This document shows, in pieces, positions 9,405 through 18,070 of a DNA stretch of 18,411 nucleotides (position 1 is the stretch's first letter; each line of letters begins with the position of its first letter). Source of the DNA: Entrophospora sp. SA101 (Eukaryota; Glomeromycota; Glomeromycetes; Entrophosporales; Entrophosporaceae). The notes below the pieces were generated by a model. The model was not told where the DNA came from and did not search any database. It saw nothing but the letters and a program-made list of their open reading frames with translations. Location of the stretch: the NCBI GenBank assembly GCA_958430865.1, contig CAUDNR010000350.1, forward strand, positions 15,424-33,834, given 5' to 3'. The position numbers and the translations under genes are program-made.

Positions 9405-9881
9405 AGTTTCACATACACGTGATCTTAATAAAGAAATTTGTGATTCGTGCAACAACAATATTTAAAATAATGTTACTGCTGAATAATTGTAGGTAGGAAG
9501 AATGGAATGGGTTGACAGCAATTCTTTCTAAACGTTCATATTTCACCACCAAAGAAATAGTCAATTTAGAGATCTCTGAGACCATGTTGTTGTTTATTAT
9601 CCATAAAATACTAAATAAAAGTATTGAAATTTAAACAATATATTTTGTCATTGAAGTAAAAAAAAAAACATTTTTAATGAAAGATATTGTCTCCACAATT
9701 GATTTTACCTAAAAATAAAACATGATTTCTACAAACAGGCACTTTAATTATTGTAAAAATACAAGAGTTATTTGTATTGATGCCTTTTTTCTTTTTTATA
9801 AATATCTCATTATAATGTAATCAAACATGGAGCAAGATTGCCTAAAAAATGATTTCCTGTACCCTGTACTTTTCCGGTGTC
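9405..9881. other. AT-rich intergenic DNA, no gene seen
   Basis: This stretch is mostly A/T-rich single-copy-looking sequence with an A-run near 9659-9669. I see no coding frame with protein-like composition, no splice-linked exons and no repeat boundary until the dispersed repeat begins near 9882. Confidence 0.5.
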
Positions 9882-10178
9882 CCATTATTAATAATAAACA
9901 ATTACAAGAAAGTGTCAAAGGTAACACAACTATCGAAAATGGCACCTAGGAAACTTGAAAACACTAATGATGAAACCATTCAATATGCAACATTGGATTA
10001 TCGGAAATTTACAAATGTTGAAGTACATTACTTCAAATGTTTAAAAATTACAGTCATTCTCACATTCATCATGTACACGAGGTTACACTGACCTGGTTCC
10101 CTGATGATATAATGATAAACTGGATTTTCAGGGTGAATGCATGGGCCTGAAGTTTATCGAAACTGCATCATTGTCAAG
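9882..10178 (+). repeat. Dispersed repeat copy A (possible relic gene)
   Basis: This segment is homologous, in opposite orientation, to 18071-18350. Exact shared blocks include GATTATCGGAAAT (9996-10008) and the 16-mer TTACAGTCATTCTCAC (10048-10063). The order of other matching pieces is kept (ACAAGAA.GTGTCAA, GTTGAAG, AGTTTATCGA.ACT, TTGTCAAG). In one frame copy A reads MAPRKLENTNDETIQYATLD then YRKFTNVEVH, and copy B reads ETFRYVTFDYRKLANVEAH. Substitutions there are somewhat enriched at third positions, suggesting a decayed coding sequence. Stops in both copies after this block mean any gene would need introns or is dead. I do not recognise the family. Confidence 0.7.
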
Positions 10179-10502
10179 GACACTTGCGTGAATCCTAATA
10201 TTCACTCGCAGACCTGGATACGAGTATGTTAGCCAAAAAGTTCCCAGCAACAGTTCTATTTTTAGGGTAAAGATGGCTCTGCGAATAAGAATCTGAAAAA
10301 TCAAGCCCAGGAGGTTGCAATTCAGGTGAGGTCTGGTTCGAGAGAAAGTCAACGAAGCCTTTCGCTTGTCCAAAACCTTCCAACTTGTCCAGACCCTTTT
10401 ACCTGTGAAAAAAATTCCATGGTGCTTAATCGCACAATATATGCATGTTTGTGGCAGAAAATTTTTTTTTTAAATAATATTATTATTGTGCATGAATTGT
10501 AA
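10179..10502. other. Segment with higher GC next to repeat copy A
   Basis: 10180-10400 is richer in G+C than its surroundings and has overlapping open frames on the minus strand (10128-10373 and 10195-10383). Composition suggests former coding or repeat-derived sequence, for example a continuation of the repeat family. Neither frame shows a motif I recognise. The similarity between copies A and B stops near 10178. Confidence 0.4.
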
Positions 10503-10564
10503 AGATTGGCACCGCCTAAAAATTCTTTAATATTAACCGGTTAAACGGTTAATGGTACCAATCT
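10503..10564. repeat. 62-bp inverted-repeat unit with TTAACCGGTTAA palindrome
   Basis: AGATTGGCACC (10503-10513) and GGTACCAATCT (10554-10564) are inverted copies with one mismatch. The perfect 12-bp palindrome TTAACCGGTTAA sits inside (10533-10544) and is followed by a partial echo ACGGTTAA. This could be a very small transposon derivative or the end of a larger element. No target duplication is obvious. Confidence 0.5.
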
Positions 10565-10986
10565 CTAATACCAATAAGAAGATCTCATTAAGGTAAAATT
10601 ACAGGGATTAAAATTTATGCAATAGATATCCCTGTTTGATTGTAAAAAATGTTAAAGTGAAATAAATACACTTCTCGATGGTTTCCACATTAACTTGTCA
10701 AGTAAATTCACTCAAAGTTTTGAAATAGACTTTTGATTTTCTGTCTTGGTAACTGAACTACCGTGGCAAGTTCTACTTTGGATTAATTTTTCCCTCGTCT
10801 AGTTACTTTTGTGATACAGGATTAGATTAACTGTTCTTTTTATACTTTACATTTTAACATTTGAAAAACAATTATCAGAAAAAAAATATATTTGAAAATA
10901 AAATAAGAGAAAAATATTTATATTATTATTTTTATATTATTGTCAATCTATTATTATCAATCTATTATTATTTATAATTTTTTTTT
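10565..10986. other. AT-rich 3' flank of the 601-codon gene
   Basis: There is no gene here. The last 130 bp are almost pure A/T with a short direct repeat (TCAATCTATTATTA near 10943-10971) and T-runs. This would give an A-rich, AU-rich 3' region for the minus-strand gene that ends at 10987. A polyadenylation signal cannot be singled out. Confidence 0.45.
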
Positions 10987-12792
10987 TTAAAAAGTGTAAT
11001 TTTTTAGGGTTTCTACCAATTTTTCTTTGAGGTTGTGGTTTTTACCTATATAAACTCTAGCTATATAATCGGAGACAAAACGTTGAGGAGAATTCCTTGC
11101 TATTTTTAATACTAAGTCCGGATAGGATTCTGAAAATTTTATAAAACATTTAAGGTTTTTATAACGACTATCTGAAATGCTTCTATTAATTTCTTCAAAT
11201 AATATTATCCTTGCATTCTCAACCTCTTCATCTGTGGTATTTTCTCCCAACATTTTTTTTATCTCGCTGTCGCTTAGAAAATCTTTAACTCCTCTTTGAA
11301 ACAACATTCTTTCCCATTTACCTTCAATTGCCAGCCTTCTTAACCTCTCCAAATCTTTCTGAGGTAATTTGGACCTAATCAATTTATCATCATTATTGGT
11401 AATAATTGGTGTGAGACCGATCGCCAATTCGATCAGCCTATCTTTTTTCTCTTTTGGAAGTGTCAACTTTTTACCCTCATAAAAGTTTCCATTAAAAATC
11501 CATTTTGAGAGCAATTCACTAGCTTCGCTATTGCCCAGTTTTTGTGTAGCAGTTGAATATCTTTTGTGATAATATTTCCTTGAATGATGGTTTAGAAATT
11601 TTATCCGACTAATATTGTGGGTATCTTCCTTATAATTTAATATAGTTTCTCCTCTGTTTTTTATTACTTCAATTATAACATCTTTAACCATTGATTCAAG
11701 TTCACCAATTGATGGAGCAAGTCGACACATGTTTTCAGAAGCTTTTATTATTCTATTTTTATTAATGGCATTCAAACCAATGTTAGCTATTTGTGATAAA
11801 ATTTTACCGACAATGGGAATAAACAAAATTAGACAGAGCCCAACATCTGCAAAAATAAAAATTTCGCTTTTATTTAGTTTTACACCGTCATGTAAAACTG
11901 TTTGAGCAAAATTGTAAGCTCTGGTAAAAGTATGCATAAAGCCGTCGTAATATCCATATAGTTCCATATTTACTTCGATCTCTGACATTGAAGGATAATT
12001 GTCCACAGTAGCTTGTTTTTCCTCTTCGCTATTTAATTCGGATTCAGCTTTAGAATTATTAATGGGGAGTCCAGGAGGTTTATGGCTGTTGACTGCGCCA
12101 AGACATGGAGATTCTGTTTCAATATTTGTTGGATTTGTTGTTTCAATTGGGATTGATTCACCTATTTGACCCTCTGAATTCTTCCCAACCACATTTTCTG
12201 AATGATCAGGATAACTATTGTTTTGTTTTACTTTGGTAGAAATTTTACCAAATGTATTTGCATTATCTAAAAGCTTTGATGTTTGCTTGTTCTCGCCTGA
12301 TATTTCCTTTTTAGCGGAATTTAATTTTATATAATCTCCTCCACATTTTATAGCTTCTTCGATCGAGCTCAATGCTTCTTCACGTTCACCTGCGTTTTTT
12401 TGAGAAATAGCTTTGTGATAATAAAGATCAGACAGGTGATTATTTTCATAGTCTTGTTCTTTGCCCAATTCTATTGCCTTATCAAAAAAATCTATAGCAT
12501 CTTTGAATTCTCTTGCTGCTTTTAACTCTTTCCCTCCCATTTCATAATACTTGGCTGCACTTTCAAAGTCCGCTAAAGAACTATCAAAACCTGACTTATC
12601 TGGTTCATGTAAGAGGGAACATAAACTTCTATAAGTATTTATCTTATCAGTAGTTGTTTCTAAGCTGGATATATATTTATGTCTTGCTGATAGAAAATCA
12701 ATTTTAGTTTTGACTTTGTTGTGATGATAGTTTTCTGTTACCTCGGAAAAATTTTGAGTTTGGTGCCTTGCGTTACTTCTTTTGGACTCCAT
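10987..12792 (-). CDS. Intronless 601-residue TPR-like protein with one hydrophobic segment; possible bacterial origin
   Basis: A single uninterrupted frame of 601 codons, while the other two complete-looking genes nearby are split by six or more introns. Residues about 68-155 look like two to three TPR helical hairpins (AAREFKDAIDFFDKAIELG, then LYYHKAISQKNAGEREEALS). Residues 160-275 are a polar Ser/Asn/Glu-rich linker. Residues about 308-342 are strongly hydrophobic (IFIFADVGLCLILFIPIVGK...), followed by an amphipathic stretch containing LESMVKDVIIEVIKNRGETI. The C-terminal 220 residues are charged and helical (LERLRRLAIEGKWERMLFQR, SESYPDLVLKIARNSPQRFV), with no motif I can name. The TPR plus hydrophobic 'IPIVGKIL' helix layout recalls proteins of intracellular bacteria such as Rickettsiales, but that is memory-based inference. 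There is no signal peptide. The ATG at 12790-12792 is the first in frame after AT-rich DNA. It may bind protein partners through the TPRs. The function is unknown. Confidence 0.8.
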   Translation of the reverse strand: MESKRSNARHQTQNFSEVTENYHHNKVKTKIDFLSARHKYISSLETTTDKINTYRSLCSLLHEPDKSGFDSSLADFESAAKYYEMGGKELKAAREFKDAIDFFDKAIELGKEQDYENNHLSDLYYHKAISQKNAGEREEALSSIEEAIKCGGDYIKLNSAKKEISGENKQTSKLLDNANTFGKISTKVKQNNSYPDHSENVVGKNSEGQIGESIPIETTNPTNIETESPCLGAVNSHKPPGLPINNSKAESELNSEEEKQATVDNYPSMSEIEVNMELYGYYDGFMHTFTRAYNFAQTVLHDGVKLNKSEIFIFADVGLCLILFIPIVGKILSQIANIGLNAINKNRIIKASENMCRLAPSIGELESMVKDVIIEVIKNRGETILNYKEDTHNISRIKFLNHHSRKYYHKRYSTATQKLGNSEASELLSKWIFNGNFYEGKKLTLPKEKKDRLIELAIGLTPIITNNDDKLIRSKLPQKDLERLRRLAIEGKWERMLFQRGVKDFLSDSEIKKMLGENTTDEEVENARIILFEEINRSISDSRYKNLKCFIKFSESYPDLVLKIARNSPQRFVSDYIARVYIGKNHNLKEKLVETLKNYTF

Positions 12793-13260
12793 ATTATTTT
12801 ATTTGTGTCGAATAATAATATTGGATCTTAGAGTTTAAGAAAGTTGTCAATTGAACAAAAATTTATTTAAAATTTACTATAAATAATTTTTCCAGTGAAT
12901 GAAAATTTTTTGATGATTAACATTATGAAACAATTGATCGTCAGGAGACGAATGCGTGTATGAAAGGTTATTTTACAATAAGCAAATGAAAATTCTATTA
13001 TAATGAGTTTATCATAGGACTTTGCAAATGATGGATGTACTAGCTATTCAAGTGTGTCAAGATAAATCATAACCAATTAATATTAATGATTGAAATGATC
13101 GACTTCGTTTTATTAAGGCGTGCGTAAGGAGATCATGAGATCCAAAATTGACCATTATTTTTTAAAAATTATAGTAATTTTATGGATGATTTAAAAGAAA
13201 ACTGATCAAGAATTAAAACCAATCCAATTTCATATGTTGATTATCACGCAATTGCCGCAA
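12793..13260. other. Upstream flank of the 601-codon gene, no gene seen
   Basis: AT-rich non-coding sequence. Read on the minus strand it gives an AT-rich leader immediately before the ATG and could hold the promoter. No defined promoter element can be supported. Confidence 0.4.
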
Positions 13261-13291
13261 CAAGTTGTTTCATTTGATCGGTAAAGTGTGG

Positions 13292-13373
13292 AGACCCCTC
13301 TATCGGCCCTCATTTTACTATATATATATGTATATAGAGTAAAGAAAATTCCAACGCATTCAGACAGGGGAAG
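13292..13373. repeat. Imperfect long inverted repeat around an AT hairpin
   Basis: The core TTTACTATATATA near 13315-13327 pairs with TATATAGAGTAAA near 13331-13343 with one mismatch. Outer arms also correspond loosely: GACCCCTC on the left and CAGGGGAA on the right. The arrangement could be a degraded miniature inverted-repeat element. No target duplication was identified. Confidence 0.35.
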
Positions 13374-13381
13374 TTGTACAA

Positions 13382-13426
13382 AATAGGCTTATCCTATTTT
13401 ACCTCGCCGGGTGGATATTTACCCGG
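13382..13426. repeat. Pair of adjacent short hairpins, second one GC-rich
   Basis: AATAGG...CCTATT (about 13382-13398) is followed by CCGGGT (13407-13412) pairing exactly with ACCCGG (13421-13426) across an 8-nt loop. A further GGGTAAATA lies near 13464. The GC-rich stem stands out in DNA that is otherwise mostly A/T. Role unknown. Confidence 0.45.
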
Positions 13427-13429
13427 ATG

Positions 13430-15147
13430 ATTTTAGGTGGAAAATTCGAATTGATTTCAAATCGGGTAAATAATTATTAACCTCATAAAAAATTTTATAA
13501 CAACAATGTTTTTTGCTATAAAGAAAACAAAAAAGATCCAATTATAATAAATTTTTATTCTTATCAACAATTCACTTTGTGTTTGTAAATATCAATAATT
13601 TTTTTATTTAGTAAAAATATAAGCCTAGTTTTTTTCAATAATCAAATTAATGAATAACTTTTGGTGTTTGCATAAAACTTATAAACTAATTTGTTTTCAA
13701 ATAGTCTTTACTCATTTGCTTTTTGTCTCATATTTGCCAACATTGATTTCTTTGATTATTTGAACAATAATAAAAGTAATAATCAAAAAATAAATATCAA
13801 AAACAATAATTGAATGTCATCCATTTTATTTTATCATCAATAATATTTATCAAGTAAATTATATAATAATAAGGAACACAACAATATCTATTGTGGGGAA
13901 ATTTCTATTTGCTTCCAGTTAGTTAATCATACACAAGTATTATGCAAAGATCACTTACAAAAAAAAAATTTTTCTTTAAACTAAACTAACTAACTTGGAA
14001 ATAAAAGTTTTTATGTTGAAAGCAACAGACTTTGATCTGAAAACAATTCACAAGGAACCTCTGTTGTTTGCTTCAGTGCCCCCTGTACATTTTGTCTTTG
14101 GATTTTGACTTTTAAAAGTGGATTGGATGTTAATGTCGTAAATGAATATAAAGATTAAAAATTGATTGAATCAAAAAGGCTTAAAAGAAATGTAAAGGCC
14201 CTTGATTGATATTATGTGTACATTTATTTTTTTTATTTTAACACAAATAAAGATTGAATGCTCGTCGTGTCACTATTGCTTGCCAAAACTCGTTGCAGAT
14301 TTTTGAAATCGTTTCCATATTTTAATTAGATCTGCAGTTTTTTTTTTATTCTGGCATATTAGAGTCGTACGGTAAAGGTTTAATTTCTTATAAACTTGTA
14401 GAGAAGAGAGGAGAAGAGAAGAGAGGGAGGAGGGAGCGTAGTCCATTTATATTGATAGGTTTGTGATCTGTGAAACCTGTTTACTTTTTTTCCATTACCA
14501 TAAATTAATTTCAAAATTTGAATAAATAATTTACATGTATTAGAATGTTAGAAATTTCACATGTATCTAATTATTATTATTATCCATTTTTTTGTGCACT
14601 GGTACACTTATCAAAAACATCAAGAATCATCGGACAAGAAAAACCAAAATTACAATTTTTTTTAATAATAATAATTTTAATTGGCCGGAAATTACTTAAC
14701 AACTAACTTTTAAACTAATTGTTGTGAAAATTGACAATAAAACATAATTTTGGACCTTCTGAGCATTTTTTTTTTTTTTTTTTATGGCAAGAAAACATGT
14801 TTTTGCATTGGTTTTTAATGCAAAATTTTAAGTTCCAACCAACAAATGCACCTCAATTTGAGATCTACATTTATCCGTTGATTTTGATTCAGGCGCATGA
14901 GATCATGGCTGTGAACCAATCAACATGCATCAGGAAGTTAAGCGCACGTGATTCAATGTCATGTGCTGATTAACATAAAATCACGTTGTTCAGCAAAGGC
15001 AACATCAAACAATACGGTAAAACACCAATGTGGACCAATGCGTAGAACAATGCATTAATGTAAATTATTAGATAAAACAACATGTAAATCAATGTGTAGA
15101 ATGCATAGCATTGTATTATTTATTTATTATATAACATGTAGTATATA
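13430..15147. other. Long AT-rich intergenic stretch
   Basis: No gene can be supported. The region has A/T homopolymers (a 19-20-nt T run near 14766-14784), a purine tract at 14401-14437, and weakly repeated words around 15030-15115 (CAATGTGTAGAA / CAATGCGTAGAA, then ATGCAT). An 80-codon open frame at 14731-14973 contains the poly-T run as poly-Phe and is very likely spurious. Confidence 0.5.
14401..14437 (+). repeat. 37-nt pure purine (GA-rich) tract
   Basis: An uninterrupted run of G and A (GAGAAGAGAGGAGAAGAGAA, then GAGAGGGAGGAGGGAG). Such mirror-like homopurine tracts can form triplex DNA or act as GAGA-type sites. No adjacent gene is evident, so it is listed only as a simple-sequence feature. 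Confidence 0.75.
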
Positions 15148-15423
15148 TTATTTTTTTAAATAATGCTTATAGTAATAAAATATAAAATTAAAACAAGAAT
15201 TGCAATGTTTATTAAATACTGACACATAAAAATAAACAATTATTTGTTTGAGCGAAGGAATAAGAACCGGTAACAAAATTTTAACCCAATTGTTGATTGA
15301 CCAATCAAAATTGTGAATTTGATAACGTAAAAATAAATTCATTTTGTCAACAATCACTTCACCAACAGTTGTTTCGTTAAAAAATGGTTCGAATTTAATA
15401 AGTTGGAAGCAACCATGCAACAA
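15148..15423 (-). CDS. Doubtful small ORF, hydrophobic, unrecognised
   Basis: A 91-codon frame whose first 60 residues have fairly protein-like composition (FFNETTVGEVIVDKMNLFLR, then FDWSINNWVKILLPVLIPSL). It ends in a Tyr/Phe/Lys-rich tail typical of translated AT-rich DNA. It has no domain, no clear splice partners and no homologue I recall. It may be a gene fragment, or chance. Confidence 0.2.
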   Translation of the reverse strand: MLHGCFQLIKFEPFFNETTVGEVIVDKMNLFLRYQIHNFDWSINNWVKILLPVLIPSLKQIIVYFYVSVFNKHCNSCFNFIFYYYKHYLKK

Positions 15424-15723
15424 ACCTTTGAAATAGTCTAATAAATTAAATTGTATTACTCAAAAATGTATTTAAAGGGTTGGGTTTCGACTTGGTCGAA
15501 GAATAATTCTCTTCCTAACTCTTCTCTTGACCATATCTCTCGAAATAACCTTAATATAATGAATGTCGACGAAATGGTTGTAAACACAACCAATTAAGTT
15601 ATACGATTAAGACAAGACATGAATGATGTATGAAAAAATCCAACAAATTATTTAATAAAAATAAAATTTACAACCTGTTTTTTTTTGCATGTTCTAATAA
15701 AATTTACATCGCTTCTGCATCAT

Positions 15724-16099
15724 CTATTGCTGATTCAACGTTACCCAGATCATCATCAACTGTATTTTTGTACTTTTGATATTTTCAATATTTTCGATAA
15801 ACTCATTTTCATTTAATCTTTTCGTCATACTTTCTTTTAATGCGTTGACATTTTTTTTTGATTTCGACTTGAAGATAGTCCAAGATATCAAACATTTAGA
15901 TCGGCACCTTTGTAGACAATGATTGTGATAACCATGTCCACACGTGAATATATACACTACAATTATTCAAATTAGTATTAGTATAGTTAGTGTAATCACA
16001 ATATATGTAATTGCAAAAAATGTTTGTAGATGGTTTCCTTGAAGTAACAAAGCCTCTTGGAAGGTGACGATCGGTTATTTTGTAAACTAAAGAATGCAA
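15724..16099 (-). CDS. Small spliced Cys/His-rich (half-RING-like) protein or gene fragment
   Basis: Two exons, 16099-16000 and 15956-15724, are joined across a 43-nt intron (15999-15957) that starts GTGATT, ends ATTGTAG and carries a CTAAC-like branch region. The joined frame is 110 residues. Around residues 34-56 it reads YLYIFTCGHGYHNHCLQRCR then SKC. This is a C-x-H-x2-H-x2-C zinc-ligand arrangement like the middle and end of a RING finger (compare CGHxFHxxCL in E3 ligases and Vps8/Vps41). The first Cys pair of a full RING is missing, so it is probably a fragment of a larger gene. The rest is a Lys/Glu/Asn-rich helix. Splice phase is consistent and the pre-intron exon (KITDRHLPRGFVTSRKPS) looks coding. 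It lies downstream of, and in the same orientation as, the fragment at 16225-16449, and may once have belonged to the same gene. Confidence 0.45.
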
Positions 16100-16144
16100 T
16101 TAACACCATTAGATGAAGCTTTAGTAATCAAAGGATATTGATTT

Positions 16145-16206
16145 CGTGCTTAATATAGTGGTAGTTCCTACCGAATCTAAATAGGATGCGAGGTCGAACT
16201 TAAAAG
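16145..16206 (+). other. tRNA-like relic (A-box and B-box-like words, 5-bp stem)
   Basis: TATAGTGGTAGTT (16154-16166) resembles a tRNA D-arm/A-box. TCCTA and TAGGA around 16166-16187 form a perfect 5-bp stem, and GAGGTCGAACTT near 16190 resembles a degraded B-box. The loop is 11 nt instead of 7 and no acceptor stem pairs, so this is not a functional tRNA. It may be the decayed head of a tRNA-derived element, or coincidence. Confidence 0.2.
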
Positions 16207-16224
16207 AGTTAATTTTTGTATTAT

Positions 16225-16449
16225 TTAAAATGAAGCAAGATAACATATGAACACCATTAATCTCTTCATATGGCCCATTGTTTGTTCATTACGTTCAAAT
16301 GTCCAAGCTGTTAAATAGAGTCGGTCAAAAAACCCCTTCAAGCTTGGTTCTATTTCTTGGAACAATCTTCGTATTTCACCAAAATTGTATATAAGGCCTT
16401 CTTTATTTGAACATTCTCTTTCATAAAAGATTTTGTTCATCATCTTCAT
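16225..16449 (-). pseudogene. Fragment of a multicopy Glomeromycotina gene family
   Basis: A 74-codon frame whose segment FGEIRRLFQEIEPSLKGFFD, followed by RLYLTAWTFERNEQTMGHMK and RLMVFICYL, is one I recall, without a search, as recurring in many predicted proteins of arbuscular mycorrhizal fungi. In those proteins the sequence continues well past the ICYL motif. Here it stops after two more residues (ASF), so the copy is cut short. The family's biochemical role is not known to me. Its recurrence suggests transposon-associated or rapidly duplicated genes. The spliced Cys/His ORF follows 125 bp downstream on the same strand. Confidence 0.45.
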
Positions 16450-16644
16450 GTTTGATTTATCAACGTTTTCAGTTGTTATATTTTATTTTCTGTTTTTTTT
16501 TTTTTTTGATCTTATTTCATGTTTGTTTATTAACGTTTTCAGTTGAAACCTTTTTATCATTGATATTAGTAACGGCAATATCTAATCATTATAATCAGGA
16601 TCTTTTACCACTTCTACCTGTTGCTTCTGCTGTTGCTGTTGATA

Positions 16645-16764
16645 ATGGAGGAAGACAACATCAAACGTGTTTGTGAAGAGAAAGTTGACAAGGAAGAAGA
16701 TAATGCCGAAGACATCCATGGAGAATTTGTCCTAGTTAATGATGATAATGATGATAAACTGTGA
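16645..16764 (+). CDS. Doubtful small acidic ORF (39 residues)
   Basis: ATG at 16645 opens a 39-residue frame rich in Glu and Asp (EEKVDKEEDNAEDIHGEFVL, then an Asp/Asn repeat) that ends TGA at 16762-16764. Upstream in the same frame is a Leu-rich run without a start, and an overlapping frame (to 16676) also reads plausibly. It could be one exon of a larger gene or a fragment. No function can be given. Confidence 0.22.
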   Translation: MEEDNIKRVCEEKVDKEEDNAEDIHGEFVLVNDDNDDKL

Positions 16765-16777
16765 AATAATCTTGATT

Positions 16778-17110
16778 CTATACTCTTCTATCTTTTAGTG
16801 ATGGAAGCAACTTTTGTGTTTTTTCTAGATTTTCTTTTTGTGCTGTTGGATGATGATGATGATAAATTCCTTGGATATAAGAATGTCTACTTGCAATAAT
16901 AGCTTCTCGCTACTCACTAACATACAAACCTTCAGAATCATGAAACGTGATACTTTTGCTGATGTAATCTGCTACTGATGCCTCCACGTCTTTTTTGTCC
17001 TTTCGAAAAGCATTGTACACTTGACGTGAAATCTTAAACATCATCTATCTTGATAACTACATAACCTCTTCGGAAAATGTCATTGCCAATGGCAAGGATT
17101 CTTCAGATCA
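16778..17110 (-). pseudogene. Broken gene with an internal stop and an upstream frameshift
   Basis: From an ATG at 17039-17041 the minus strand reads RQVYNAFRKDKKDVEASVAD then YISKSITFHDSEGLYVSE. It hits TAG at 16910-16912 and carries on in the same frame for 44 more codons (REAIIASRHSYIQGIYHHHH, then PTAQKENLEKTQKLLPSLKD) to a TAG at 16778-16780. Upstream, in a frame one base off, is GNDIFRRGYVVIKIDDV, which leads into the ATG region at a GTTTAAG where one T seems extra. The composition on both sides of the stop is protein-like, so the simplest reading is a decayed gene. I do not recognise the family. Confidence 0.5.
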
Positions 17111-18070
17111 TTTATGAGTATGTCATGCTTGATTGCTTGGTGAACTACTAACTAATAGATAATATGAGAGAAGATATAATTAATTCATTGAAATATTATC
17201 ATTAATGATTCGCAGCAAAAAACTTATTATTTTAAACAACCGAATTCTCTCATTTAGCTGAAACATCACCTAGCCAGAGACTGTTCCATTAGTTTTTGTG
17301 GAGATTTTTACCAATCATGAATAAAATAATAAAATATTACATTTATTGTTGTCGTTTGGTGCTAGTATTTATAACTTAAAATAATCAACAATAAGTAGAA
17401 TTACAATCAGCATACACACGTGAGCCAAGTATTTCTTTAATAGATAAAGGTGTTGCAGATTTACAGGTACGTCAGTATCACTACGTTTCCTGCGACGCCT
17501 TGCTGACATTTTGAGAGTAGTATAAACAAAGGATGAAAATATACGAAACACTAAAAGTATCGATGATTAATTAACAAATGTAAAAAATGGTTACTTGTCT
17601 GTAATATTGCAAAATCACACAAAGACCAAGCTTATTGGAAGTGTTGAATAGCATTTCATAAAAATGTGGTAAATAAATATTTTTTTTAATGATAAATCCA
17701 TTACATTTTTTTTAGTAGTATCATGATAATAAATAATCATTAAATTCTAATATAAATACTTTAAATATTATAAAATTTTATAAAAAAATTAATATACAAC
17801 ACTTAACAAGGCGTCAAACAACACCACGCATTGTTTAATGTTAAAAATGGCGTCGATCATTGTCGTGTTTATCATATTAAATTTACAGCTTCTATCAATA
17901 CGTCGAACAACATTTTTTTTTAATTTCCTGATGTTGATTGGCATAGTGGTGCAGTCTTGCAATTTTTTTATATTTTAAATATAATTAATTATACGTCTTT
18001 AATAAAACAAACATGACTTAACTATTTAATCCTTTCCATCTCTGATTTGGGAAGATTAGTGAAAAATATT
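17111..18070. other. AT-rich DNA without a supported gene
   Basis: The only frame of note is at 17369-17551 (-). It includes MSARRRRKRSDTD, a basic nuclear-localisation-like stretch, before a hydrophobic tail. A GTACCT...TTAAAG stretch inside it could be a 36-nt intron, but no homologue is recognised. The remainder is A/T-rich with homopolymers. Confidence 0.4.

Noticed and set aside
10128..10383. Two overlapping minus-strand frames in the GC-richer segment as genes
   Set aside because: They overlap in different frames, have no recognised motif, and one runs into repeat copy A, where the strand is interrupted by stops. They are better read as repeat-derived.
14731..14973. 80-codon open frame with a poly-Phe stretch
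   Set aside because: The frame is carried by a T homopolymer and AT-rich DNA, with no motif, no splice partners and no supporting context.
15380..15400. GGTTCGAATTT as a tRNA T-arm/B-box
   Set aside because: No A-box, acceptor stem or anticodon arm at the right spacing on either strand.
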